Part shown: positions 35,124-44,336 of the stretch, piece by piece | How the letters are laid out: each line of letters starts with the position of its first letter | Numbering within the stretch: the stretch's first letter is position 1 | Assembly (NCBI GenBank): GCA_000403335.2 | Contig: KE159617.1 | Span: forward strand, 241,113 to 298,463 | Length of the DNA: 57,351 nucleotides | Direction: 5' to 3' | Origin: Lachnospiraceae bacterium MD335 | Lineage (GTDB): Bacteria > Bacillota > Clostridia > Lachnospirales > Lachnospiraceae | Program-made: the position numbers and the translations under genes | Notes under the pieces: model-generated | What the model was told of the DNA's origin: nothing | Database searches by the model: none | What the model saw: only the letters and a program-made list of their open reading frames with translations

Positions 35124-35181
35124 CTATTGACCGATTCTGGGAAGACCTGAAAGTAAGGGTCTTCCCAGAATCGGTCAATAG
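35124..35181. repeat. 24-bp perfect inverted repeat with 10-nt loop
   Basis: Arms 35124-35147 and 35158-35181 are perfect complements; the loop is TGAAAGTAAG. The stem is long for a terminator and no T tract follows on either side. One arm recurs at 30337-30360 with one base changed. It could be an intergenic palindromic repeat or the joined ends of a small element. Confidence 0.75.
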
Positions 35182-35226
35182 CGGTAAAATAACTAGAAAG
35201 GATAGATCTAAAAACTATGACTAAGG

Positions 35227-35557
35227 AGCTGATTTCGGCATAAAAGGAATTGTCGTTGCCATATTGTCGGGAATGATAACGGCTGTTCCCTTATATGCGC
35301 TGCTGCCTGTTGCCGGGGCGCTGTTAAAAAAGGGAAGCAGGGTTTCAAACGTGCTGATTTTCCTATGCACAAGCGTAAGTATCCGTATTCCCCTGCTCTT
35401 TTTTGAAATATCCTTTTTGGGAGTGTCATTTACACTGATAAGGTTTGGTCTTAATCTATTGGTTGTTTTTGCGATTGCCTTTATCATTGAAAACTGTTGT
35501 CCCATAAGGATAAAAAGGCAATTTATGAAAATGCGGACAAGCTATAACACAGCATAA
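35227..35557 (+). pseudogene. 3' fragment of a membrane permease (ArsP/DUF318-like)
   Basis: The readable part encodes GIVVAILSGMITAVPLYALLPVAGALLKKG, SVSIRIPLLFFEISFLG and a further helix ending MKMRTSYNTA. This resembles the C-terminal half of the UPF0718/ArsP permease group. No start or 5' half is present; it begins just after the 24-bp inverted repeat. ATG 35264 could initiate a 97-residue product, but no ribosome site is seen. Confidence 0.6.
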
Positions 35558-35566
35558 AGTCATACT

Positions 35567-35671
35567 TATCAGCCATATCCGGTCGGTTTTGTCTGGATAT
35601 CGGCAGCGGTTATGGGAATCGTCACCATTTTGTGCGCAGGCGCGGCGGTGAAATTTTTTAAATGTGAGTGA
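35567..35671 (+). pseudogene. Membrane-protein C-terminal fragment
   Basis: A frame without a start encodes YPVGFVWISAAVMGIVTIL and CAGAAVKFFKCE before TGA at 35671. It has one membrane helix and is probably the tail of a neighbouring permease domain. Family not identified. Confidence 0.4.
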
Positions 35672-35758
35672 GCTGTTTCGGGCTATCAATTCGTATCGTT
35701 CAAATGCGAGGTTTTTTGTGAGAGAATCGGCTATACTTAAAATAACAGGGGGAATACG

Positions 35759-36595
35759 ATGGACTGGATAAAACGGTTAAACCAGGCGATTGATTTTATA
35801 GAAGAGAACCTGGATGGGGAACTGGATTATGAGGAGGTAGCCGGGATTGCGGGCTGCCCTTCCTATTATTTCCAACAGATGTTTTTATATATGACAGACA
35901 TGACACTGCGGGAATACATACGGCGGCGCAGGCTGTCTTTGTCCGCCGTGGAACTGCAAAAGGGAAATGGGAACGTAACGGATATTGCCATGAAGTACGG
36001 TTATGAATCTCCCACCGCGTTTACCAGGGCTTTTAAGAATTTTCATGGAATCACGCCCTCCGCTGTAAAAACGGAACCGGTATCCTTTCAGGCATATCCT
36101 CCCATTTCTTTTTCCATGGCAATCCATGGAGGGGTGCCGCTGCAATTCAGAATAGAGGAAAAAGAAGCGTTCCAAATACTGGGACTGTCCTGTCCCCTGT
36201 CGAAAGAACTGACAGAGAATTTTGAAAGGATACCAGCGGTATGGGATGCCGCACTGGCAGACGGAACACTTGCCAGATTAATCTCCATGGCAGAGGGAAA
36301 GCCGGAGGGCCTGCTCGGTGTCAGTATCCATCATACGGAAGACTGGAAATATCTGATTGCTGTCCGTTCCGATCAGAAGTTAGGGGAATACGAAGCGTAT
36401 CAGATTCCGGCATGCAAATGGGCGGTTTTTGAAGGAAAGGGAACGAACCGTACACTTCAGGAGCTGGAAAGGCGTGTCATTACCCAGTGGCTCCCTACGT
36501 CCGGCTACACCTATGCAGATATACCGGATATTGAGGTGTATCTCCATGCAGACCCGGAAGACGCAGTCTATGAATACTGGCTTCCTGTACGATAA
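35759..36595 (+). CDS. AraC-family regulator with GyrI-like effector domain
   Basis: The 278-residue protein has an N-terminal AraC double HTH (about 5-105; DYEEVAGIAGCPSYYFQQMF, then VTDIAMKYGYESPTAFTRAFKNFHGITP) and a C-terminal GyrI-like ligand domain (about 125-278; ending EVYLHADPEDAVYEYWLPV). The layout is that of Rob/BltR-like drug-responsive activators. It precedes the AlkD-type gene by 30 nt and may be co-transcribed. Confidence 0.9.
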   Translation: MDWIKRLNQAIDFIEENLDGELDYEEVAGIAGCPSYYFQQMFLYMTDMTLREYIRRRRLSLSAVELQKGNGNVTDIAMKYGYESPTAFTRAFKNFHGITPSAVKTEPVSFQAYPPISFSMAIHGGVPLQFRIEEKEAFQILGLSCPLSKELTENFERIPAVWDAALADGTLARLISMAEGKPEGLLGVSIHHTEDWKYLIAVRSDQKLGEYEAYQIPACKWAVFEGKGTNRTLQELERRVITQWLPTSGYTYADIPDIEVYLHADPEDAVYEYWLPVR

Positions 36596-36625
36596 GAAGG
36601 ACATGGAACCGGAAGGAGGATACCT

Positions 36626-37351
36626 ATGGATGGTCAGGAGATGATAAATGAGCTTAGGGCGCAGGCTTCTGAGAAATACAGGCAAAATATGATTCGGATG
36701 GGAATACCGGCCGAAAACAGTATTGGTGTGGCAATGTCCGTAGTAAGGGGTCTTGCAAAGAAAGCCGGGAAATCGCAGGAGCTGGCATCTGAGCTGTGGA
36801 ATACAAAATACCACGAGGCAAGGCTGCTGGCGGTCTTGTTGATGAACCCGAAGGCGACAACGGATGCTGAGGCGGAAAGGCTGCTCCTTGATGTGGTTTC
36901 CTGGGATTTATGCGACCACCTGTGTAAAAATTTATTTTTGAAGATGAAGAGCAGGGATATTTTTATTGCAAAGTGGATACAGGAACCGCAGTTATATAAA
37001 AAAAGGGCGGCATTTGTGCTGATTGCAGCTTCTGTGATACATGACAGGAAGCTGACGGATGAAACCGTGGACGGCTATCTGGAGATGGTTACGCAGTATG
37101 CGGATGATGGACGGGAGCATGTGAAAAAGGCGGTTTCCACTGCTTTGAGGGAAATCGGAAAAAAGAACTTTCATTATAATGAAAAGGCGCTTTTGCTGGC
37201 ACACGAGTGGATGGAAGGAGAAAGCAAGGTATTGAGGTGGATTGGAAAGGATGCGGCGAAGGAACTGGAAACCATGGTAAAGGCAGAAGGACGGGGACGT
37301 CTGATTTCCGCAAATACCAGGATGGGAAAGGAATCAGGAGGTTCGGGATGA
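36626..37351 (+). CDS. AlkD-like DNA alkylation repair protein
   Basis: The 241-residue protein consists of HEAT-like helical repeats, as in AlkC/AlkD glycosylases. LWNTKYHEARLLAVLL and the WDLCDHL segment (Trp-Asp, comparable to the catalytic Asp region of AlkD) are present. It would remove bulky or positively charged alkylated bases. GGAAGGAGG lies upstream. Its stop overlaps the following TetR gene (ATGA). Confidence 0.85.
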   Translation: MDGQEMINELRAQASEKYRQNMIRMGIPAENSIGVAMSVVRGLAKKAGKSQELASELWNTKYHEARLLAVLLMNPKATTDAEAERLLLDVVSWDLCDHLCKNLFLKMKSRDIFIAKWIQEPQLYKKRAAFVLIAASVIHDRKLTDETVDGYLEMVTQYADDGREHVKKAVSTALREIGKKNFHYNEKALLLAHEWMEGESKVLRWIGKDAAKELETMVKAEGRGRLISANTRMGKESGGSG

Positions 37352-37962
37352 ACGAGAAGTTTTTTGCGCTTCCGCAGGAAAGGCAGGAGCAGATCATAAA
37401 TGCGGCATATGAAGTATTTTCCAGGAACAGCTATAAAAATGCGTCCATGTCCAGGCTTGCGGATGCCGGCGGCGTATCCAAATCCCTGCTATTTCATTAT
37501 TTCTTAAATAAAAAAGAACTGTATCTGTACCTTTGGGAGCATGCATGCAGGCTTTACCGTGAAAAAGTAAGGAAGGGAGATACGCAGGCCGCGGATTTGT
37601 TTGAGATTCTCTGCCAAAGGGTTTTGGCAGGCTGTGTATTCATGAGGGAGACTCCGACCATATACCTGTTTACATTGAGGGCATTTTTTGAGGAAAACCT
37701 AGAAATCAGGGAAGAACTTCAGAAGCATTATAAGACAGCATATCTTCACGGAACAGAAGATATACGGGATCCGGCAGATATGGACCTGTTCCGGCCGGGT
37801 ATTGATACGCAGCTGCTGTTAGAGGAGATTAACGGTTATCTCCTCAGCTGTTACTGGAAGATGTTTTCAACCGGGGAGCTGGACCCGGATTTTTTGGAAA
37901 AGGACTTCCTGAAAAGAGTTGGACAGTGGAAAAGGGTATACCTGAAAGAAAGGAATCATTAA
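37348..37962 (+). CDS. TetR-family regulator
   Basis: The 204-residue protein has a TetR HTH (about 10-55; IINAAYEVFSRNSYKNASMSRLADAGGVSKSLLFHYF) and a helical ligand domain. The ATG at 37348 overlaps the alkD-like stop; the longer frame to 37207 is inside that gene. The C-terminal DPDFLEKDFLKRVGQWKRVYL is nearly repeated at 39964-40080 in a fragment. It heads a set of SRPBCC and ABC genes. Confidence 0.87.
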   Translation: MNEKFFALPQERQEQIINAAYEVFSRNSYKNASMSRLADAGGVSKSLLFHYFLNKKELYLYLWEHACRLYREKVRKGDTQAADLFEILCQRVLAGCVFMRETPTIYLFTLRAFFEENLEIREELQKHYKTAYLHGTEDIRDPADMDLFRPGIDTQLLLEEINGYLLSCYWKMFSTGELDPDFLEKDFLKRVGQWKRVYLKERNH

Positions 37963-37963
37963 G

Positions 37964-38365
37964 ATGGCAGTTTCAAATATAAGAGCAGATTTTCACGCAG
38001 AACTGCAAAAGGTTTGGGATATTGTGACTTCTTTGGAGGATACGGCGTGGCGCAGCGATCTGAGCAGAGTTGAGATTATAGATGATAAGCAGTTCGTGGA
38101 ATATACAACATCCGGCTACCAGACAGCCTTTACCGTTACAATGAGGGAAGAATGCAGGCGATGGGAATTTGATATGGAGAATGACGACATGCATGGTCAC
38201 TGGACAGGGATTTTTTCCAGCGAGGGCGGCGTAACAACGATTGATTTCACGGAGGATGTTACAGCAAAAAAATGGTTTATGAAACCGTTTATTGGGGCAT
38301 ATTTGAAAAGGCAGCAGGCCTTATATATAAAAGACCTGAAAAAAGCTTTGGAATACAAGCAATAA
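37964..38365 (+). CDS. SRPBCC-family protein
   Basis: The 133-residue protein is of the START/Bet v1-like SRPBCC group: residues 1-30 AVSNIRADFHAELQKVWDIVTS, then WRSDLSRVEIIDD and a C-terminal helix. It would bind a hydrophobic ligand. It starts 1 nt after the TetR stop and is followed by the ABC ATPase remnant. Its substrate is unknown. Confidence 0.8.
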   Translation: MAVSNIRADFHAELQKVWDIVTSLEDTAWRSDLSRVEIIDDKQFVEYTTSGYQTAFTVTMREECRRWEFDMENDDMHGHWTGIFSSEGGVTTIDFTEDVTAKKWFMKPFIGAYLKRQQALYIKDLKKALEYKQ

Positions 38366-38378
38366 GGAGTTGGGCGGC

Positions 38379-38862
38379 ATGGAGATTCTAAAGGCAATTC
38401 ATCTGCAAAAGTATTATGGAAACGGGGAAAACACCATAAAGGCGGTGAATGACATCAGCTTTTCGATAGAAAAAGGCAGTTTTACCGCTGTGGTGGGAAC
38501 ATCCGGAAGCGGAAAAACCACGTTATTGAATCTGATCGGAGGACTGGATTATGCAGATGACGGAGAAGTGGTGATAGGAGGTCAGTCCATCATGCATATG
38601 GGGGAGGAAGAACTGACTATATTCCGGCGCAGAAATATCGGATTTGTTTTTCAGAATTATAATTTGATATCCGTATTGAATATATATAAAAATATTACGC
38701 TCCCTATACGGTTGGACGGAAATAAGGCGGATGAGGAATATATCAGGCATATATGTAAAGCACTTGGAATAGAAGAAAAAATGGATTGCTATCCGAACCA
38801 GCTTTCCGGCGGACAGGGTGCTCCATCTGGAGGATGGAAAGATTACAGGGGGTAAGGCCTGA
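38379..38862 (+). pseudogene. ABC transporter ATPase (MacB/LolD-like) with internal deletion
   Basis: The first 147 codons have Walker A GTSGSGKTT, VFQNYNLISVLN and signature LSGGQ. Immediately after GGQ the frame changes and the last family residues, VLHLEDGKI, occur in another frame ending at TGA 38860-38862. About 70 codons with Walker B and the H loop are missing, so it cannot hydrolyse ATP. The stop overlaps the next ATG as in the intact operon. GGAGTTG precedes ATG 38379. Confidence 0.87.
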
Positions 38863-39963
38863 TGAAATGCATGATGTTCGGAAATTCGAATACAGGTATC
38901 GAGAAAGAACTGGCGATGGAAGATTATAAGGTGCATACAGTCAGAAATCGGGTAGCTGTTCTGGCGGTCATACTCACTGCTGTTTTGCTTGCTGTTGTTT
39001 TTAATGTGGGACTTAGCCTGGTACGCACGGTTTCCCTTGCGACAGCGGCTTCTCCCGGTCCCGGAGCAGATGGAAATTGTGTTTATGGAGATTATGAAAT
39101 ATTGGAAAAAGTCAGAGCGCTTCCGCAGGTGGAGTGGGCTGCTTTTGTGAGAAGGTGCAGCAGTACATATCTGCACAATAAGGAATTTGCAGGCGTGGAA
39201 ACGAGATTATTTGCGGCGGACAGCGTACACTATGACAAGAATAAGGTGGAGCTGATTGTGGGGAAATATCCGGAAAGGCCGGATGAAATCTTAGTTCCCG
39301 ATACGATGTCGGAGCAATTGGAGCTTGGGGAAAAGGTAGGAATTGTTTATCCGATTGTGACAGTGGTCAGGGAAAACGGTGAGGATGTGGAAAAAGAAAT
39401 ACCAATGACCATCTGCGGATATTTTTTCATTTACAATGTGATGCATGCACGGATCCGTATGGTACTTCCAATATCCAGCATGGGAATATTGTACTGAATG
39501 ATGAAGACTTTAAAAGCATTTATTCCGGATACGAAGATTTTGTAACAAAAATATGCTTTGACGACAGTGCGAAGGCAGTGGAAACCGGTGCATTGGCTTT
39601 AAGAGAAGAAAGGGAAAGATATGAAGCGGTTCGGGAAGTGATTCGAGACGAAGGCAATTTACAGATGTATTTTCAATCGAAATACGAAGATGAAATAAAA
39701 TATACAGGGAAAAAGAGGATCATGATGATTCTTGGGGTATTTCTGGCTGGCATTGTAGGGCTGATCGGTATTTCCAATGTAGTGAATACAGTGTCTGCGG
39801 ATGTATCTGCCCGTAAATTGGAATATGCGGCCATGCAGTCCATCGGAATGACGAAAAAACAGATGGAAAGAGACATTTTTGGAAAATATGCCCGTTATGT
39901 TTTTCTGGCTTCCGGCCTGGCAGCAGTGGGCGGAGCTGCTCTTACTTATTTTCTCGGATTGAC
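38862..39963 (+). pseudogene. FtsX-like ABC permease, frameshifted and cut short
   Basis: Reading frame one (38862-39497) gives the N-terminal membrane helix and an extracellular domain (VHTVRNRVAVLAVIL, then VLPDTMSEQ-type sequence). Near 39455 the family match changes frame to DPYGTSN and continues with an FtsX membrane segment: KKRIMMILGVFLAGIVGLIGISN and ARKLEYAAMQSIGMTKKQM. After LTYFLGL it fuses with a TetR tail at about 39964, so the later helices are lost. With the damaged ATPase, the exporter is dead. Confidence 0.85.
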
Positions 39964-40080
39964 AGCTATCTGTTTCACAGTCTCTGGCAGATGCTTTCAG
40001 CCGGGAAGCTGAACCCGGACGGCCTGGAAAGGGATTTTTTGAAACGAGTCGGGCAATGGAGAATTGTGTATTTGAAGTAA
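39964..40080 (+). pseudogene. TetR C-terminal fragment fused to ftsX remnant
   Basis: Thirty-eight codons encode SYLFHSLWQMLSAGKLNPD and GLERDFLKRVGQWRIVYLK. They match the last part of the intact TetR at 37348-37962 (CYWKMFSTGELDPDFLEKDF...) but are clearly diverged. It is the end of a paralogous regulator gene, brought here by a deletion between related operons. Confidence 0.75.
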
Positions 40081-40103
40081 GCTGCATTGTGGGGAGAAGA
40101 ATA

Positions 40104-40850
40104 ATGGATATCATTTTACTTGTGGGCATAATCATCTATCTTATTATAACGGCATATACAGGGTATGCGGCGATAGAAAAATTAAAGGGGAACGAGCTGT
40201 CAGAAGAAAAACGGATACAAAGATACTGGTTTTCCTTTCTGTGGAATGTGGTTTCCGGGTGTGTTGTTGTGTTACTTATTGTTATAGGACCAGCTACCCT
40301 GGAGGAAACAGGCTTCCGGCCGGTCAGCTTTTTGCAGGGAAGCCATAGGTATCTGGCGTTTGGCACATGGATTCTATGTGGTCTGCTGAGTACGGTATTT
40401 ATTTTTCAAATAGCTGTGTTTTTGATAAATCCGTCCTACAGGGGCTCTGTTTCGAAACAGATAGAGGAAAAAACACATTCAGGGAAAGTCTATGATCGTG
40501 TTGTATACGGACTTATTCCAAGAACCAGGCGGGAGAAGAGCTATTTTACTGCAACGGCACTGGCAGCAGGTATCTGCGAAGAGATTGTATTCAGGGGATT
40601 TTTGTTGTATGTTTTGAGGAGGATTTTTCCGGAACTATCGCCATTTCTTCTGGCAGCTTTGGCAGGTGTCTGCTTTGGGGCAGCCCATTTTTATCAAGGT
40701 ATCAAAGGCGTGATAAAAACAGGGCTTTTGGGTATATTGTTTGGATTTTTGTATATCAGCACAGGTTCATTGTATTTGTGTATGGCAGTTCATTTCCTGT
40801 TTGATATTTCAGCCGCATTTTTATGTGAGGAGGACAAATATGAGGTTTGA
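40104..40850 (+). CDS. CPBP-family intramembrane metalloprotease
   Basis: The 248-residue protein has about seven membrane helices and the CAAX/bacteriocin-processing motifs: EEIVFRG (residues about 164-170), FGAAHF (about 197-202) and HFLFD (about 232-236). These supply the Glu and His residues of the site. Members take part in bacteriocin self-immunity or protein processing. The start at 40104 follows GGGGAG; it overlaps the HAD gene by 11 nt. Confidence 0.85.
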   Translation: MDIILLVGIIIYLIITAYTGYAAIEKLKGNELSEEKRIQRYWFSFLWNVVSGCVVVLLIVIGPATLEETGFRPVSFLQGSHRYLAFGTWILCGLLSTVFIFQIAVFLINPSYRGSVSKQIEEKTHSGKVYDRVVYGLIPRTRREKSYFTATALAAGICEEIVFRGFLLYVLRRIFPELSPFLLAALAGVCFGAAHFYQGIKGVIKTGLLGILFGFLYISTGSLYLCMAVHFLFDISAAFLCEEDKYEV

Positions 40851-41244
40851 AGCCGTGATTTTTGACCTGGATGGTACGCTGCTTGATTCGATGGATGTTT
40901 GGGAGCAGATTGATATTTGTTTTCTTCAGAAGCATGGACTGTCGGTTCCGGCATATTATGTGGCTGAAATTTGTGTCCGCAGCTTTGCGGAAGCGGCGCA
41001 GTATACAATAGACTTATTTGGACTTTCCGAAAAATCGGAGAATATCATCAGGGAATGGAATGAGATGGCTGTTTATGAATATGCCCATCATGTGAAACTG
41101 TCGCCATACGCACGGGAATATCTTATAGAACTTAAAAAACGCGCCATGAAACTGGCGGTTGACACAGGGCTGCCAAGAGAATTATTCCTTCCCTGCCTTG
41201 AACATAATTCTGTTTTGGGGCTGTTTGATATTGAAGTGCTATAA
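40840..41244 (+). pseudogene. HAD hydrolase, 3' truncated
   Basis: The 134-residue product has HAD motif I (FDLDGTLLDS, residues 8-17) and the cap domain, then motif II-like AVDTGL. It stops at about residue 134, whereas phosphatases of this subgroup usually reach about 215-225 and need motifs III and IV. The following 150 nt hold no matching frame. GTGAGGAGG precedes the ATG. It is probably inactive. Confidence 0.72.
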
Positions 41245-41422
41245 AACTCCATAATGAAGCCCGTGGAAATGCCTGATACCATGCAGGAACGGATTAAGGG
41301 CATGGTTAAACATCGTTTTTATTCAATGGACATATTTGCCTTCTCATTTTTTATCTATTGGCTGTATTGCTGTACCTTAATTACCCTCTGACTTTGTTTT
41401 TAAAGTTTGGAGTTTTTTTTTA

Positions 41423-42208
41423 ATGTCCTTTTTTCGGGCAGTAATCTATCTGCTCATGCGATGCAGATTTGGAAAACCCGACATCATATATGTGAAAAAT
41501 TTTGCCTCCCTGCCGGACAGAAAAACGGAAAAAGAGGTTGTAAATGTTGATGCTTTCACAGAAGTTAAAAATTTTGCCCTAAATTATAACAATACTAACT
41601 ATACTGAACAGAATTATACCGATAGGAATTATATCAATCCTATTAATCGATCAGAGGGGACGGCAGATAACCTGACAGGACAGGAAAGCGACAGTAGGAT
41701 TGATGTGATTGATACGACAAATGAAACAGGCGCTTATATGGCGTTAATCCGTGATAACCTGGAGTACGAACATCACATGAAGTATGACAGCCACAACGAC
41801 AGGGAGATGTTTGAGGAAATTTACGAAATGGTGTGTGATATTGTCTGCGTAAAACGAAATACAATCCGCATTAACGGGGAAGAATATCCCTATGAACTTG
41901 TAAAATCCCGTTTCCTAAAACTCAACAGCAGCCATGAATGTGGTATGTGCGGTCTTGCAGACGGCGTTTTGTGGAACGAAGTGGAGAAAATCCAAAAAGC
42001 GAAGAACGGCAAGACCAAAATCCCAACAAAGACATGGAAAACAGAGTATGACAAGCTGACCGCCGAGAGAAAAACGCTTAATCAGCGGTATCTTGCATTG
42101 AAAGAGGAAGTGAAAGAAGCCGAGAAAATCAGAAAGAGCGTTTACGGTATCTTGCGGCAGGAAAACCGGGAACAACAGCCACGCAGGGCGCAGGATATGG
42201 AGCGATAA
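41423..42208 (+). pseudogene. Chimera of RepA-like initiator and relaxase C-terminus
   Basis: Residues about 15-165 resemble the middle of the RepA/DUF6017 replication initiator: GKPDIIYVKNF, then the C-terminal IRINGEEYPYELVKSRFLKLNSSH. From about residue 172 the sequence becomes that of a relaxase tail (GLADGVLWNEVEKIQ, KIPTKTWKTEYDKLTAERKTLNQRYLALKEEV). The initiator's N-terminal winged helix and the relaxase catalytic half are both absent. A deletion joined the two genes in frame, so an odd 261-residue fusion could be produced. No ribosome site is seen at ATG 41423. The gap 41245-41422 holds nothing clear. Confidence 0.75.
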
Positions 42209-42603
42209 CAGACAGGGCGGCGGGATAGCCGCCACCCTATTTGGGACTTTTTTAGACCGACAATAAGGAAGTTGTTAGTCTATTTCTTTCAATGATATTT
42301 ATTACTCATAAGCCTTTCAGTTGGCGGCACAAATAGTAATGAAAGTCTTCCAATCCTCGTATTATTAAATAGTAGTATTTATGAATCCCTCTCCAGGGAT
42401 AAATGATATACTGTTTAAGATATTGTGGATTGGTTTTCTAATCCTGCCACACAGATGGTTTAATGGAGGCTCCAACCACAGTCGCTTTGTATATTTGTTG
42501 ATCAGTTAGATACCGCATGACGGTTTATTTAGAACGAGATTACGATCGCAGGGAGAACCTGTGGCTCTATACAGTATCAAATACATTGCAAAAGAGATTT
42601 ATT

Positions 42604-43629
42604 ATGATCTGCGTTGGAATTGATGTTGCCAAGGATAAACATGACTGCTTTATCTCTAACTCGGATGGGGTAGTACTCTTTGATGCCTTTACCATCCCTA
42701 ACAGCCGTGAAGGGTTTGAAACCTTGTTCCGGAAAATCGAATCTGTTTCAGATGATCCGTCCAAAGTTAAAGTAGGACTTGAAGCTACCAAACACTACAG
42801 CTACAACCTTCTGGGATTCCTTCTTGATAAAGGTCTGACCACCTTCATTATCAACCCGTTACATACGAATCTGTACAGAAAAAGTCTAAGCCTTAGACAG
42901 ACCAAAACGGATAAAGCGGATGCCCATACGATCACTTCCATGCTCATGTCTGATGTAAACTTAAAGTCCTACTCAGACACATCTTACCACAATGAGGAAC
43001 TAAAGTCACTCACCCGTTACCGCTTTGATAAAGTGAAAGAACGGGCAAAACTCAAAACTTCTGTTTCAAGGCTTGTAAATATCCTGTTCCCCGAACTGGA
43101 AAAACTGGTCCCTACACTTCATATGGCATCCGTCTATGCTCTCCTGTCTGAATTCCTGAGCGCTGCTGAAACCGCTTCCGCACACCTTACCAGACTCACT
43201 CATCTTCTGGAAGATGTTTCTAAAGGACGTTACGGCAAAGATACGGCTATTCTTTTCCGTGAAGCTGCCAAGACCTCTATCGGTTCCCATATACCTGCTA
43301 AAGCATTGGAACTGAAGCATACCATCATGTTTATCCATGAATTGAGCGCCGAGATTGATGAAATCGAAACAGAGATCAGACGGATCATGGATGAGGACAT
43401 CCATTCCCCCATCTTTACCATTCTGGGGATCAGTTACCGCATGGGCGCTATGATCATTGCTGAAATAGGTGATTTCAGCCGGTTTGATACTCCCGGCAAA
43501 ATACTTGCCTATGCAGGATTATCGCCTTCTGATTATCAATCCGGAGAGCTTGACGGCTCTTATGCCTGCTCTTTCACATCCGGCTCTATCCTTGCGTACA
43601 AATTAGCCGATTTTGCCGCCATAGACTAA
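42604..43629 (+). pseudogene. IS110-family transposase, C-terminus altered
   Basis: The 341-residue product has the IS110 N-terminal DEDD domain (CVGIDVAKDKHDCF, GLEATKHY, TDKADAHTI) and the start of the C-terminal transposase_20 domain (ILGISYRMGAMIIAEIGD, PGKILAYAGLSPSDYQSGE). After SYAC the expected 50-70 further residues are replaced by an unrelated short tail, so the last helix bundle is lost. ATG 42604 opens the domain; a frame to 42517 is longer than the family. Nucleotides 42209-42603 hold no other gene. Confidence 0.8.
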
Positions 43630-43743
43630 CGCTCCTTCCCAAAATCTTAGAATTTTCTTTTGACAGAATTATTATACCTATATGTACGCACAATAGCAAA
43701 TAAACAAACTGTGGCATTCCATAAATCCTTTTGGAACATTCTT

Positions 43744-44046
43744 TTATTTCTGCAAGAAAATGCTGTCTTTGTGGACAGACGTGGTAAGGCTGATATAGCC
43801 GACAGCCAGCATTGCAAGCAGGTTCAGGTTACGGATGGACTGTAAGGACATTACCCTTAGATCCTCCATTTCAAACTGCTGTTTCTTGAACCTGAAGTAT
43901 TCCTCGATCCGCCACCGCATAACGGCGTAATCGTCTTTCACCTGCTGCCTGACGAGTCCGGGATAGTTGTGCATGACGGAATCCCTTAAAGAAAAGTTTG
44001 TAAAATCCCTTTTAATTTCGTACCCCAATCTGCTATAATTAATCAT
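43744..44046 (-). pseudogene. Transposase C-terminal fragment
   Basis: Residues about 1-100 from ATG 44046 (INYSRLGYEIKRDF, then YAVMRWRIEEYFRFKKQQFEMEDLRVMSLQSIRNLNLL) resemble the last part of IS4-like transposases, including the Y-x2-R/E signature in RWRIEEYFRFKK. The N-terminal catalytic part is missing. Its end at about 44155-44180 carries a terminal sequence like that of the next element, against which it lies. Confidence 0.72.
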
Positions 44047-44336
44047 GCAAAAACACTCCTTTGTTTTGTTGTTTTGTGGTGATTCAATTATAACAAAGAT
44101 CAAGTGTTTTTGCATTTTTATTTGAACAACTGTACTTGTGGTGAATTTAAAAATGGGGAAACTCAAGAAATAACTACACTTAAGTTTCCGCAAAATGTAA
44201 GCCCAAAATGAATACATCTTCCCAAAGTGCCAATCTGCCGGGTTTTTTGATATTGCAGAATGACAGTTTATAAAGTAGAGGCACTTTAATAAGCCCCGCC
44301 GAAACCGGACTTTGGGGGACATATTCTTTTATCTAT

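Noticed and set aside
35124-35181. Simple Rho-independent terminator
   Set aside because: The 24-bp stem is unusually long, lacks a T tract on either strand and shares an arm with a distant site, so repeat is a better description.
44047-44322. N-terminal extension of the transposase remnant (long ORF to 44322)
   Set aside because: This part crosses the abutting IS ends and does not resemble a transposase; the family match starts at 44046.
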